64,000 nucleotides of DNA, from positions 36,793,796 to 36,857,795 of the forward strand of contig NC_081842.1 in the NCBI RefSeq assembly GCF_963259705.1. The letters run 5' to 3'. Under the pieces are notes generated by a model. It made no database searches and was not told the origin of the DNA. It saw only the letters and a list, made by a program, of their open reading frames with translations. This document shows, one piece after another, positions 12,233 through 23,710 of the stretch (positions are counted from its first letter, which is position 1; the number at the start of each line of letters is the position of its first letter). The translations under genes and the position numbers were made by a program. This DNA comes from Myotis daubentonii. Lineage: Eukaryota > Chordata > Mammalia > Chiroptera > Vespertilionidae.

Positions 12233-14155
12233 TTATATATCAATTATTTAGAATGATCTAGCAACTATAAGTCTCAATAAAGTACTTTTAAATCTTGTGA
12301 AATACACAAGCAGCCTCCTCCAGGTTGTGGGGGCTATAGGGAAACAGATATTTAAAGGGAAATTGGCTATGGGGAGAAAACTATAAAAAGAACAGTAAGA
12401 TTGACACTAAAAGAAGCTAAACAAGATCTAGACAAGCTTAATGCTAGTTTGATAATATTTCAGTAGTGTTTTCAAATTTCCTGTAGATCTTTCCTCAGCT
12501 AGTCTTTTCCGACTAGCTGACATATCTCCTTCAGAAAAAAAAAAAGCATCCGGACAGTGTCAGAAGAGGCTTGAACTGAAAATCAGATCCAACAATGAAC
12601 AATCATTTCCTCTCCCCAGTGTCTAAACAAAATAAAGCAGCAAGCATCCAGGCATGGGGTGGTAGTGGGGGCGGGGTTGTGGAACCACACCAGCCAGGCA
12701 GTTAAAGTAAGTACACCCTTAAGGCACCACCGCGTACCAACTGGACATTTTCTCTCTGCCCTTAAAGCAGTTGTTTTCCTACAAACAGGAAATTTCCTCA
12801 GATTCTGAGATCTGGAACATATATCAGAGATAGAAACTGCAAACACTTGAACAACCATTATTCTCCTCTTTATTTCCTCCCTGTCTTGTCACTCATGCTT
12901 CTCTACCTGGTGTAACTGGGATCCGAACATTACAACGAGCCAAAGTTTTCCTTTGTAGCATAAGGGTTTAAAATAAAACCACTTCTCAGAGAAATAATAA
13001 CTACATACACATTGACAATCACTGCTCTCCTCCAAAGCTATGCCTTTAGTTTTGCTTATCCTCGACTTTTCAACATGACAGTCCAACCAAGGGCTTGCAA
13101 CATCATCATGTATTTGATTAAAGTTGCAGCCCCTTTATAGCACATTTCCAGTAAGATAAAATATTCAGTAGCATGATTTCTAGACACTAAATTTTCCACA
13201 GTATGACTTATAGCTGGCTCATCAGTCACAAAAGCTGAATAATAATCAAAGTTAACTTCCATATTTCTAAAAGGAAGGCCTTGGTATTTCCGATCTTAAT
13301 TCCTCAGTTGACGTTGCTTAAAGAGGTGCTAATATCCCACTTTTTACAGTGCCATCAATATTGCAAATAAACGCACAGTACAATGAAAATATTTATGTGT
13401 GGGACCATCCAGAAAGATATAGTTAGAAAAAAATATGGTAAAGTATAAGTAACCTTGACAAATTAGGCTTCGTTGAAATACTTCCCAGGCCATGCCCAGA
13501 AACATAAATAATCCACAGAGTCCAGCACCAAATACAAATGAATAGCATTGGTGATTAATCCATTGTTCCTTTTTTTGTCCAGAGCATTATTCTTCCATAA
13601 TGAAACTCATTGTGAACCAGTTTGTGTGCTCCTCTGTGCCATTACCTGCAAGTCATTAAATGTCTAATATATGCAACTAACCATGCCTAAAGATGGGGTG
13701 TTTGTTTGTTTGCAAGCAGTCCACGGGGCTGTGGCAACACTAAGTCATCTTCAGCTCATATATGTTTGGAAAGTTAAGGCCACCAGGGAACTCAATACAG
13801 ACTGACAAATCCTTTAGTAAACATGACAAATGTTCCTTAACTAAGGGTGGAAATTATTCAATTGGTGAAAATTTAAATTCCATTTAAAAGTTAAAAAATA
13901 CAGTTTATTTTTTTAAGTAAGTGAGAAAATAGGTGGATAGAACATAAGTCAACAAACTTGGACCTTGTTCTTAAAGCCCTCTTATTAAAAAAACAGAAGA
14001 CTAAACTTAAAATAAAAGGAAATTAATAGTTTGACCTGGCTAACATCTGAAAAGGCAGTTGGTTTGTTTTGTTTTAAATAATAGGTAACATTCCAATCTC
14101 TTTATTTGTAACTGTTAGTATAACTGATTTTTTCTTAGCTTCACTATGCTAACTA
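12233..14155. other. Unannotated unique sequence
   Basis: No recognisable gene or repeat. Reverse-strand frames of 91, 65 and 68 codons at 12583-13262 have no identifiable domain and are not joined by convincing splice sites. Confidence 0.5.
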
Positions 14156-14171
14156 CATATATATATATTGC

Positions 14172-14208
<37 letters not shown>

Positions 14209-14213
14209 TATAT
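14156..14213. repeat. (AT)n tract
   Basis: Alternating AT with two short interruptions; self-complementary and able to extrude a cruciform. Confidence 0.95.
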
Positions 14214-14469
14214 GCAAAGTAACTTTAAATATCTTCATTGAAGTGGGGAAAAAAGCATAAAAGGGCAAAAAGGGATATCATGAAAGAAAGGCAATATGTA
14301 CAATTAGAAAAAGAGAAGATGGCAGAAAGACAAAGTAGAACAATCATGTGATATAATACATGAACGTATCAACACAACAGTCTGTGAGGAAAACACAAGA
14401 GAGATAATTACTCTTTTCAGATACTCTATGCAATATTTGAATGAAATAAAAAACACACCTGAGTTTGAA

Positions 14470-14660
14470 ACCCAACTTTTGCTAATATTAGCGGTGTCCT
14501 TGTTCAGTTATAGAACCTCACTAAGAATCATTTATCTCAATTATTAAACAGATATTATAATAATCTCATAAGTATGTCTTGGGGATTAAAAGAGGCAACC
14601 TATGTAGCATCTTAGGCATATGATAGGAACTCCATAAGTTTTAGTTTCTATCCTCACTTA
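14470..14660 (+). mobile_element. MIR SINE fragment
   Basis: Follows the order of the MIR consensus: cttgttcagtta, cctcactaagaatc, tctcaattatta..., then gggattaaaagaggcaacctatgtag and a 'ataggaactccataa' tail. Ancient and degraded. Confidence 0.6.
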
Positions 14661-14929
14661 ACAACTGGAGAAACTTGACTTACCTTCTTACAGTGTCTTG
14701 TGAAAATTTCTCTGTGATCCATTCCTATGAATGGACTCACCAGGTAAATGTGCGTGATTTTAAATACTTCATCTGGTTAAGTCCTGCCAGTGTACTCTAC
14801 ATGCTGGTTTGTACCAGACTCTTCACTACAAACAGTGTACAAGTATTTCTAGTCCCTACATCCTGTTGAGTTTTAGTTGACTTATCTTATTTACCTGCAC
14901 AACTCTAATGAAATGCAGAGTATTTCTCT

Positions 14930-15060
14930 CTCCAACATGCAAATTAGGAAAGTAGGACACAGAGAACTAAGTGACTTCCCAATTTTATAGCTGGTAGTGG
15001 TAGAGACAGGGTCAAACCCAGATAGTCTGTTTCCAAAGCTCTCTTTTCATTCTTATCTTT
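14930..15060 (-). mobile_element. MIR SINE fragment
   Basis: Antisense MIR pattern: gacacagagaactaagtgacttccc...tagctggtagtggtagagacagggtcaaacccag. Confidence 0.55.
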
Positions 15061-16522
15061 GGTGTAAAACCTTTGCCCAGGTTAGCCTTGGATGGGAAAT
15101 GTAGCTTGATTCACAGTGTTCTGACCCACAACCTCTATTCTAATTCTGTGCTTTCCTAACAGAAAAAAAAAGGGTGCACTAGATATGCAGGGGATGTTTG
15201 CCCAGGAAATCCTAAAAGAAACACTTCATGATTCTTTGCTAGGCAAAAAAATTAAACAGAGGATAAATAATTCAACTCAACAACTCACTTTATGAGCACA
15301 CATTTGCCCAAGTGCTTTCTAGCTGCAAGACTGTACAGAAATTTAGTTGAACATCAATTTTTGTCTTGAAGAAATGAAACATATAATCCTATAAATTAGG
15401 AAAGTATGAAAACAAATATTTAGTCATTCTCTTTTATTCCAAATGTGCTTCAGGACCTTCTCCACTGTTTCTGCAGATGGAACCTTGTTCCTAAAGCTAT
15501 TAAATCAAAGACAGTTGACATTGTGGGAAATTTCAAGTAGGAGCATGGGAGTGGGGAAGTAATGGGAGCAGCCTCCCTCATGATCTCCTCTCTTCCCCAT
15601 CTGCAGGCAGTAAGAGGGTGTATTGTCTGTAGACATATTTAAAAACAATAATAAAATTTTAAAAAGTCAATATTCTTTTTATTATCACCATGCACTAGTC
15701 ATTCTAAAAAATTTCAGTAATAAAATAGTCAACCTCACTCATTGGAATGAACCTACCTTATTCTAAGAAACTACTGTATTTCAAAGATAGAAATCTGACC
15801 TTGGAGAGCCTTGTCTTAGGTCCTTGTTCATCACTTTGATTAGTAGCTTAATCATTAGTAATGCAAATATTTACCCATTATTCTTGTTCAATCCTTCAAA
15901 TAAGGAAGAAATGTTGAAGGATTCCATTTCATAATGTAAAACTAACTTCATTGAGAGAAGTGTACAATTCTACAGAGATATTCTGTGAACTGTTTGTTGT
16001 TGTTGTTTTGTTACCACTCTTCGAGAAGAGATATAAGCAGAGAAGAGAATAAGAAGTTTCCCCAGTAGAGGGTTGATAAGCTGCTGGCCGGTCTAGGTAA
16101 ATTTCTGGCAAAGAGCATAGATAACAGATCCCAGAACTAAAATGTCAGATATCTGGTTTTAAAGTTTCCTACTTCGTACTTGGAGAAAGCTTTATCAGAA
16201 CACTGTCCATAAGAGAATGAAAGAGTTGAATAAATATGTTCAGAAGCATGGGGTTGAAATTATGTGGTGGTAAAAAGTTACTAGCAGAGAAATTCAGAGA
16301 AATTTGGAGTGAAATGTGTCCAGGAACAAAAGAATGTGTATGGAAAATATGTAATCCTGAGAATCACAACTATACACTATATGCCTAGAGGGACTGGGGC
16401 AGAAAATAGAAATGATAAGGGATTCCATTGAACATTGAACCTGGAATGTTTATTTCTTTCTAAACTTGGGCCAATACATGTCACTAGCCAGTTGTTTTCT
16501 TTATACAAAATTGTCTAAATCA
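15061..16522. other. AT-rich spacer
   Basis: No gene or repeat that I can support. Confidence 0.5.
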
Positions 16523-16775
16523 CTGGGCCAATGTGGCTCAGTGGTTGAGCGTCATCCCATGAACCAAAAGATCACAGTATGATTTCTGTTAAGGGTATAT
16601 GCCCAAGTTGTAGGCTCAATCCCCAGTGTGTGTGTGTGTGTGGCGGGGGGGGGGGGATTATGCAGGAGACAGCCTATCAATGATTCTTTCTCATCATTGA
16701 TATTTCTATCTCTTTATTCCTCCTCCTTTCTCTCTCTCTAAAATCAAATATATATATACATATATATATTACTTT
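16523..16775 (+). mobile_element. VES-type SINE, diverged
   Basis: tRNA-like head (GGCTCAGTGGTTGAGCGTC, with A-box-like sequence), 'cccatgaacc' segment, internal GT/G-rich expansion (16630-16657), 'gcaggagacagcc' and a CT-rich then AT-rich tail. Older than the copies at 18.9 and 28.6 kb judging by mismatches. Confidence 0.82.
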
Positions 16776-18399
16776 AAAAAGTGTATAGATCTACAAATTA
16801 TCTAGGGAAATCCCAAAATTGAGTTTAAATGAGAAAGAACTCATTTCTTAAAAGCTACAAAATAATGGAAAAAATTAATATCCTTTCTTATTGCAACTGC
16901 TGATTCTCATGCCTTGAAATTTTTTCTGGATTTCCTAAGACACACAAGAGGGGATATTAAATTCACATAATGGGGATACGGATTTCTATTTATATAATAA
17001 AGGAAAGGATGTCCCATTAAAGGCAGATCTTTAATATATTCATATTATAACTATGAAACAATGTAGATCGTGCTAAGTGCTATGAGAAAATTATAAGTGA
17101 TCACAAAATATTTCATGGAAGAAGGAGACTTGAATTGGTCCTTACTAATAGATAAGTTATCAACAGGGAGAGATGATGGGGAAAAGCAAAAAAGGAAGGC
17201 AAGGAAAATCTAGATGACAAAAACAGCATTAGTAGATGCAGTTAGGGATAAAAAAAATCAAATGTATTTGAAGAATTGTAATTGTACAGAAAGAGGGGAA
17301 AATAAGGCTAGAAGGCCTTTGAGGACCAGTTGAGTAATTTTTCAAATGCTCAGTGAGCATGTTGTAGAACCCTTAAGAATTTTAAAGGTCAGCTACTATA
17401 AATTTATCCACTTTTTATGCATCTAGATTTTTCAAAAACATTATCAATAATGGAAAGACCATAGAATATTTCTCTAAAGTATGCCATAGTACTGGCATTT
17501 TCTGTCAAACTTTAATCAACAAAAGAAGGTTGTGATTAAGTAAAATAATCTTACCTGCTGGAATGAGTGATGATTGCAGTTCCAGCAAATACACAAGATA
17601 ATGTGAAAATTCTTTTACTAAGCAAAGAAGGAAAACCTACACTTAAATCTAAGGGGGAAAAAGCATTGCCCTATGGCTACTGGGCATATTTGTCACAAAC
17701 ACTAAACATTTATGGACCCCAAATGCCTAGTATTGTTTTTCCAAGTCCCCAATGTCCAATGTTTTTCCTGCAGTGCAACATATGTAAGCTGCTTAAATCA
17801 GTTTCTGACATCACTTCAACTTTTAACTGGAGGCTATGTGAGGCTTAGCAGATGGCAAAACCCATCCAGTTCTCTAAGTTTGTGTTCAGCATAAGGTGCT
17901 CGTATGTTCTCTTGGACCCAATTGGGCTGAAATCTTCCTTTGGAGAAAAATACATGGTGTTCAGTTTTATGGTGATGAGTCCAAACTCCAGCTACTTGAA
18001 CTATCAGTATGTCTTGCTTTTTTTTTCCTTTGACAAAGAGTAAGAGAACAATCACAGTGGCTTACCTGCCTCTTACGCAATTTAGGAAAATTGAAAGTTG
18101 ATTAATTGTCTTGTAATTTATGACTAAATGTGTCTGGATTATTCAAAACCCTCTTGTCATTCCAGAAATTTTAAATTTGCTCATCTAAAACTCAGTTCTT
18201 TATTTTTTTATTTCTCCTAAAAGTACAGACTCATGGGGAAAAAAATAACTGTAAAGACACAGCTTCAACAATAATAAGAGGGAGCTGATACCTATATCCA
18301 GGATAGAAAAGAAAAAGATGAACAAGACAAAGTGTGAAAGAGCTAAGCACCCCAGTTTACTGTAGAATAATGTTAAATTCCCCAGTCTGAAATTCAAGG
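16776..18399. other. AT-rich spacer
   Basis: No supported gene. The 93-codon frame at 17567-17848 has no recognisable motif and overlaps comparable frames on the other strand. Confidence 0.5.
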
Positions 18400-18600
18400 C
18401 TCTCTCCACACTCTAGCCAGACCTGTCTTTCCAGATGTATTTCTGTCTTTATATTATGATCATTCAAACTGGACTGTTCCCTATTTTCTCACAGTAAGCT
18501 ACTGTGATTGTTCTCCTATTTTCTCACATAACTCTGTTGACTCACCTTAGTCCCTTTTGATAGGCCCGTCTCCTTTCCAAAAAGGACTTTTCTCCCCATC
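18400..18600 (+). mobile_element. Probable LINE-2 (L2) fragment
   Basis: Pyrimidine-rich sequence in L2 order: ctccacactctagccaga, then ttcaaactggactgttccc, then acctta..ccttt. Typical of decayed L2 3' regions; alignment would be needed to confirm. Confidence 0.5.
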
Positions 18601-18892
18601 CCAACCCATCTTTAAAATTCTAGCAAGGCTAGAATATAGAGTTCATGATGGATCTTAGGTGGAAAGTGAAGGGAGTAGTGAGGAGAAAAAATGGTGAATG
18701 GAGCCAGAAGGCAAAAAAAAACATGAATCTTATACAAGGGAATTTAAACTTATCCCCTAGGCCACTGTTTTATAAGGTATCAATAGACCATCTGCATCTG
18801 AACCATCTGGGGGCCTTTTGTAAAAGGCATATTCTTGGGTACAGACATCCTAAATTAGCATCTCTGGGTATGAGAACCAGAACTGGTCTTTC

Positions 18893-19115
18893 TTTTTTTT
18901 TTTAATATATTTTATTGATTTTTTACAGAGAGGAAGGGAGAGAGATAGAGAGAGTTAGAAACATCGATGAGAAAGAAACATCGATCAGCTGCCTCCTGCA
19001 CATCTCCTATTGGGGATGTGCCCGCAACCCAGGTACATGCCCTTGACCGGAATCGAACCTGGGACTTTTCAGTCCGCAGGCCGACGCTCTATCCACTGAG
19101 CCAAACCGGTTTCGG
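18893..19115 (-). mobile_element. Young VES SINE
   Basis: Near-consensus reverse-oriented VES SINE: poly-T, TTTTATTGATTTTTTACAGAG, GAGGAAGGGAGAGAGATAGAG, ATCGATCAGCTGCCTCCTGC, and the antisense tRNA-like head with GAATCGAACCTGGGA (B box) and CTATCCACTGAGCCAAACCGG (A box). Perfect target duplication CCAGAACTGGTCTTTC at 18877-18892 and 19116-19131. The perfect duplication argues for recent insertion. Confidence 0.97.
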
Positions 19116-19131
19116 CCAGAACTGGTCTTTC

Positions 19132-20251
19132 AATAGCCAATTTGGCTTAGGTTATGAGTTAGACTTAGGTGACACTTTTATGTATGAAATGTTGAATGCT
19201 ATCGGTATCTAATAACTGCCAGCTTGTGTATAGGAGGAAGCATCTGGGCAGAAGAATGAGGCTGGGGAGCATGGAGAAGAGACTAGAGACAGAGAGACCA
19301 TTTAGGAAGGTATTGTAGCTGTCACCCTCAACCTCTCTCTTCTGAAATCTTCCTCCTCCCTGGCATCACAGCATGATTCTCTCTTGATTGTCCTGCCATA
19401 TCCCCATGTGCCCATCTGAATCTTTCCTGCTTGTCCTCTTTTTCTGGCACCTCTTTTATCAGTAATGTTCCTTCAGATTCCATCAACTGTCCATTTCTCG
19501 AGTAGAATCTTCTTAATATCTTATCCACCCTCTTAGCTTCAAATACTACATATACATTGTTGTCCCATAAATTTACATCTCAGAACAGCAGATTTCTGTT
19601 TCTAATGACCTAATAAGATGATCTACCTAATATTTTATGGATGTGTCCAGAATGCATGATATTCCCTGTCTTTATACCTACTTCTCTTTATTTAGTACCT
19701 ATCTCACATAGAGAGGGATAGAAAAATCTACCTGCTACTCCAAGCCAGAAATGTGAGTGTCTCACTTCCGATTTTCCCTACCCCTAATGTTACCCCCACC
19801 CTGACACAGTTTGCTTTTGGCTCTATCTTCAACAATTATCTCTTCAATCCTTGCCATCATCTATATCTCCATCCTTATATCTTTGGTTCAGACTCCAAAT
19901 CCTGAGAAGATCCCTATCTCTTCCCCAACCAAAGATAGGCCAAGTATTACATGCATGACAGAGAAACATGGGGGGAATCCCCTAATTAAAAGTAATTGAG
20001 TGTGAAATGTTCCTATTAAAGTCTTTGATTTAAGGTTTTCATCTGTATAATTTGCCAGAATGTAAATACCTTTCTATTACAGAATTCAAATTGCACTGTT
20101 AGAATTAGTGCACTGGCAGAGTGTCCTCAACTTGTCACTAGCAGCACATGATTTGACCTCATAACAACCACAATGATGGCAGGGAAATACTAAAGGCAAT
20201 TGGAAATGACTATTTCAGGCCAGTTTCTTCCTTTGCCTTTATATATCAAAA
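19132..20251. other. Unannotated unique sequence
   Basis: No gene. Pyrimidine-rich stretches at 19320-19540 and 19600-19960 could be old LINE debris; I could not assign them. Confidence 0.45.
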
Positions 20252-20281
20252 CTAGAGGCCCGGTGCACGAAATTTGTGCAT

Positions 20282-20283
<2 letters not shown>

Positions 20284-20325
<42 letters not shown>
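20284..20325. repeat. (TG)n tract in Helitron B
   Basis: About 21 TG units directly beside the 3' terminal hairpin sequence of Helitron B. Confidence 0.95.
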
Positions 20326-20330
<5 letters not shown>

Positions 20331-20611
20331 AGCCAAGCCTGCACTCTCTCCAACCGGGGACCCCTAGAGGGATCCCCCCACTGGGATGAGGCCTAAACAG
20401 GCAGTCGGACATCCCTCTTACAATCCAGAACTGCTGGCTCCAAAATGTTCGCCTGCCTGCCTGCCTGATTGTCCCTAACCACTTCTGCCTGCCATCCTGA
20501 TCACCATCTAGCCACTCCCCTGCCAGCCTGATTGCCAGTAACTGCCCTCCCCTGCAGGCCATCTTGTGGTGGCCATCTTGTGTCCACATGGGGGTGGCCA
20601 TCTTATGTGTT

Positions 20612-20770
20612 GGAGTGATGGTTAATTTGCATACTGGTCGTGACTAATTAGCATATCAGGGCTAATTAGCATACCCCCCTCTTATTATTGTGTAGGAGTG
20701 ATAGTCAATTTGCATACTGGTCGTGACAAATTAGTATATCAGAGCTAATTAGTATGTCAGGGCTAACTCT
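20612..20770 (-). repeat. Tandem duplication of the Helitron 5' terminus
   Basis: Two direct copies sharing AATTTGCATACTGGTCGTGAC followed by AATTAG-CATATCAG-GGCTAATTAG. Each copy ends in its own 5'-terminus-like TAGGA, so the element has two potential starts. Some bases differ between units. Confidence 0.85.
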
Positions 20771-20936
20771 CCCTTTTTATATAGGATAGTGATTTGCAAA
20801 GAGATAGAAAAATGCATGTGTATACAAGCACACATATACATACTATACAATATATAGAAATTACACATATATGAACAGTTATGTGTATGTATAAACATGT
20901 ATACCTACATACATATATAAAACATATTTACATTCA

Positions 20937-21739
20937 TCCTATATAATAAAAGGCTAATATGCAAATAGACCAAATGGTGTAACAACCCAACAACCAAACA
21001 ACTGGTCACTATGATGTGCACTGACCACCAGAGGGTGTGTGCAGAACATGGCAGGTGTTGGCCATGGTGGGATGGTGGAGCAGGTGAGTGGGGTGCCAGA
21101 CCAAGGTGGAGGGCCAGTCACAGTCAATGGGGTGAGGCTCTGGTGGTTACTGAAAATGCTTTGCTCCTGAATGCCATAGTCCCACCCGGTGCTTGCACTT
21201 GCTGCTGGTGCTGGCCCCAATTGCACCCATTGCTGGCACTGGAGCCGCTGCTTGTACCCACTGCCAGCGCCAGCCCTGCTCACACCCGCAGTCAGTGCTA
21301 GAGCTGCTGCTCGCACCTGCTGCCGGTGCCAAGTGCTGGTCCCAATTACTTGGCACCATCAGCAGGTGTGAGCAGCAGCTGCCGGCATTGATTGCCCCTA
21401 AAGGCTTCTCCACCTCCCTCTGCTCGTGAGGGGTGATCTGGGCAGCAGCCACCACTCACACCCACTGACAGCTCTGGCTCCACTCACACACGCTGCAGGC
21501 ACTGGCCCCAATTGCTCCATGCCATCAGCGGGTGCGAGTGAGACCAGTGCCATCAGCACATGGGAGCAGCAGCAGTGAGAGCAGGGCTGCTGGCAGACAA
21601 GGAACCAGCTTGTGGTGGGAGGGGCCTGGCAGGGCCATGGAGGGTGGGTTGAGCTCTGCCCCTGTGCCTACAGCAGCCTCACCAGCAGCCTCACGGTCAA
21701 CAGATCCTTTCAAGGTGCACGAATTCATGCACTGGGCCC

Positions 21740-21743
<4 letters not shown>
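20937..21743 (+). mobile_element. Non-autonomous Helitron C
   Basis: Starts TCCTATATAATAAAAGGC after A and ends GGTGCACGAATTCATGCAC GGGCCCCTAG-like terminus at 21743, followed by a GT microsatellite. The 5' part has an ATGCAAAT octamer (20959-20966) and a degraded CTCF-like motif (21022-21040). The interior is GC-rich with repeated 'ctgctggtgctggccccaatt' -type phrases; I could not identify a captured gene. Open frames of about 100 codons on both strands are shadows of this repetitive composition. Confidence 0.93.

Positions 21744-21788
<45 letters not shown>
21744..21788. repeat. (GT)n between two Helitrons
   Basis: GT run beginning at the base after the CTAG end of Helitron C and stopping one base before the TC start of Helitron D. 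Confidence 0.95.
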
Positions 21789-21790
<2 letters not shown>

Positions 21791-22460
21791 CCTATCTAAT
21801 AATAGAGAAACATGGTAATTAACCATACCTCCGACATGCTTCCCATTGGCTAATCAGGGCGATATGCAAATTAACTGCCAACCAAGATGGCGGCCGGCAG
21901 CCAGGCAGCTGAAGCGAACAGGAGGCTTGATTGCTCCAGTGAAGGAGAAAGCCAAGGTTTCCCGCCTGCTGCTGCCGGCCACTGAGCTGCAGTCTAAGAA
22001 ACAATGTTGCAAGTATAGAAGCTAAACAATCCCCAGAAACCTGCTTTCAGCCAGCCGGGCTTCAGCCAGCAGTACCGCAACATTGTTTGATTATAGAACA
22101 AACACTGATACCTGCTTTCAACAGCCGAGGTCTCAGAGCTGCAGCCGGGCCTCAGAGCTAAAGTCGGCTCTCAGCTGGAGTGACAGCCATAGAAGGTAAA
22201 AAAATCCCAGAATAAAATAATAAAAGAAAAAGAGGAGAGGTTGGGAGTTTCAGTCACCCGCCAGCCTGAAAATGGCCCTCAGCCCCTCACCCAGACTGGC
22301 CAGGCACCCCAGTGGGAACCCCCACCCTGAAGGGGGTGTGACCAGCTGCAAACAGCCATCATCCCCTCATCCAGGCTGGCCAGGCACCCAAGCGGGACCG
22401 GCACCCTGAAGCAACAAGATGGCGGCTAATTTGCATACTGAAGACAGGCAACAGCGGTCT

Positions 22461-22640
22461 GGGACCGGATCTGTGACCCTGCCGGATGGGGGGGCAGCAC
22501 GGGAGGCTGTCCACTGTCCCGGGACCCGGATCTGTGACCCTGCCGGGTTGGGTGCAGTGCTTGAGGCTGTCTGCAGTCCTGGGAACTGGATCCATGACCC
22601 TTCCCGGTGGGGTGGCAGCTCACACAGGGGCGGATCGGCC
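22461..22640. repeat. 60-bp tandem repeat, three units
   Basis: Units start at 22461, 22521 and 22581 (each GGGAC/GGGAA-like, then CTGTGACCCTGCCGG-like). The 60-base period is divisible by three, which explains overlapping open frames of 65-131 codons on both strands here; they are not genes. Confidence 0.85.
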
Positions 22641-22762
22641 GGGGTTGGGCAGGCCAGGACGCCTGGCATCCACCCAGCCCCAGTCACTGTGGGCAGGTGA
22701 GCAGCGCAGAGAGCCTCTGGGCAGGGGAGGCAGGCCAGCGGAGGGCAGCCTGTACTCCCCAC

Positions 22763-22881
22763 ATGGCGGTGGTAACAGCTGTGAGCGCGCCAAGCGGAGC
22801 CTGCAGGCTGAGCTGAAGTAGCGCCTGCAGGCCATCAGCGCCCAGGAGTGGCTGCGCAAGATCCGCCTCCTGGCCCAGAAG
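22763..22881 (+). pseudogene. MTHFS: Captured exon 1 of MTHFS-like gene inside a Helitron
   Basis: From ATG at 22763, after a reading-frame slip near 22790, the translation contains KRSLQAELK, a stop, then RLQAISAQEWLRKIRLLAQ and KV. Compared with my memory of the N-terminus of 5-formyltetrahydrofolate cyclo-ligase (the enzyme that converts 5-formyl-THF to 5,10-methenyl-THF in cytosol), the shared frame is KRSL-x-ELK-x-RL-x-A-x-SA-x-E-x-LR, which is distinctive. Similarity stops at AAG|GTGCAGG (22881/22882), where a splice donor would be. The pieces after this do not resemble the next protein segment, so the fragment is genomic (exon plus intron), not a processed copy. One frameshift and one in-frame TAG show that it cannot encode the enzyme. 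Identification rests on about 40 residues. Confidence 0.8.
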
Positions 22882-23705
22882 GTGCAGGATCGCAAGGACA
22901 GCCACCGTGGCGGGCCAGACTGACGTCCTCCTGTCCGCACCATGGAGGTTTGCGGATCTGCAAAGCCAGAGGCCTCCAGTGTGCACATCACCCCCTGGCG
23001 TGCGAACATCCCCCAGCACACTGTCACCCTCCCGCGCCTGCAACAGTTGCAAACCAAGGCATGCACAAGTTCCCCCCGCCTCTCTACCGCACTTCCATCA
23101 ACCCAGCATGCCTAACACCCCCACAGGATGTGCACACATCCCCTCTGATGCCCTCACGTCCTTTGGAGAGTGTCTGGGTGTTCTGGGTGCTGAGGGTGGG
23201 CGCCTGTGAGATGACAGTGAGAGGGCGGAGTGGTGATGCCCTGTTCCCATGGAGGCCAGTGCAGCTATGAGATCACCTCTAGGGGGTTAATGCAGGTGCT
23301 GAGGCGGGAGGAGATGCAGACAGACACAAATGGTGGGCGCGGGTGGCCCTCACTGAGGTGCCTTCAGTCAGCGTTCAAGATCAAGAACCCAGAGGTGGGG
23401 AGGAATTCCGTCCTCTCAGTGAAACAGTGGGATAGTCGGGGCGACTGTAGAGGAGGAAGGTGCACTTTGGGTGCCAGCACCCATGAGCGAAGGCTGCCCT
23501 GACTGAGCCTTGCTTGCTTGGGGCCTAGCGCAGTCCTGCTGGGCAGCGGGTGACAGGACGTGCTTTTCCGAATTAATGAGAGAAAACGTTGATTCTCCTG
23601 CTGCCCACGAAGGTGGAAAGTGAAGTGGGGAGACATGTGGGAAGTGAGCAAGGTTCCCAGTCTGGGGGTTCCAAATCTGCTGTTGGTTTCTTGCACCACT
23701 GACTA
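22882..23705 (+). other. GC-rich flank of the captured exon, possible MTHFS intron 1
   Basis: About 800 bases of GC-rich, non-repetitive sequence between the exon and the Helitron 3' part. Position directly after a GT donor suggests captured intron 1, but I recognise nothing in it. Frames of 90-148 codons run on both strands without motifs. Confidence 0.4.
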
Positions 23706-23710
23706 GAGAT

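Larger units (their letters stand above)
20252..20786 (-). mobile_element. Non-autonomous Helitron B
   Basis: Read on the minus strand it starts TCCTATATAAAAAGGG (ending at 20786, host A/T) and ends CCGGGCCTCTAG at 20252, with the 3' hairpin remnant (GTGCACGAAATTTGTGCA on plus) next to a long TG tract. The 5' end is tandemly duplicated (20612-20691 and 20694-20770). It carries three CCATCTTG/CCATCTTA (YY1-like) motifs at 20558-20604 and CTG-CCTG-rich internal repeats. No coding capacity. Confidence 0.94.

Noticed and set aside
14156..14213. Possible AT-rich origin or scaffold site
   Set aside because: Simple AT microsatellite; nothing else supports a specific function.
16523..16600. tRNA gene
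   Set aside because: tRNA-like boxes belong to a SINE head followed by a SINE body and tail; it cannot fold as a full tRNA. The same holds for the other VES heads.
20939..21455. Overlapping ~100-codon frames in Helitron C
   Set aside because: Present on both strands in GC-rich repetitive filler with no domain.
22359..23066. Several 90-148 codon frames on both strands
   Set aside because: GC-rich Helitron D with a 60-bp repeat; only the MTHFS-like segment has recognisable protein similarity, and it is broken.
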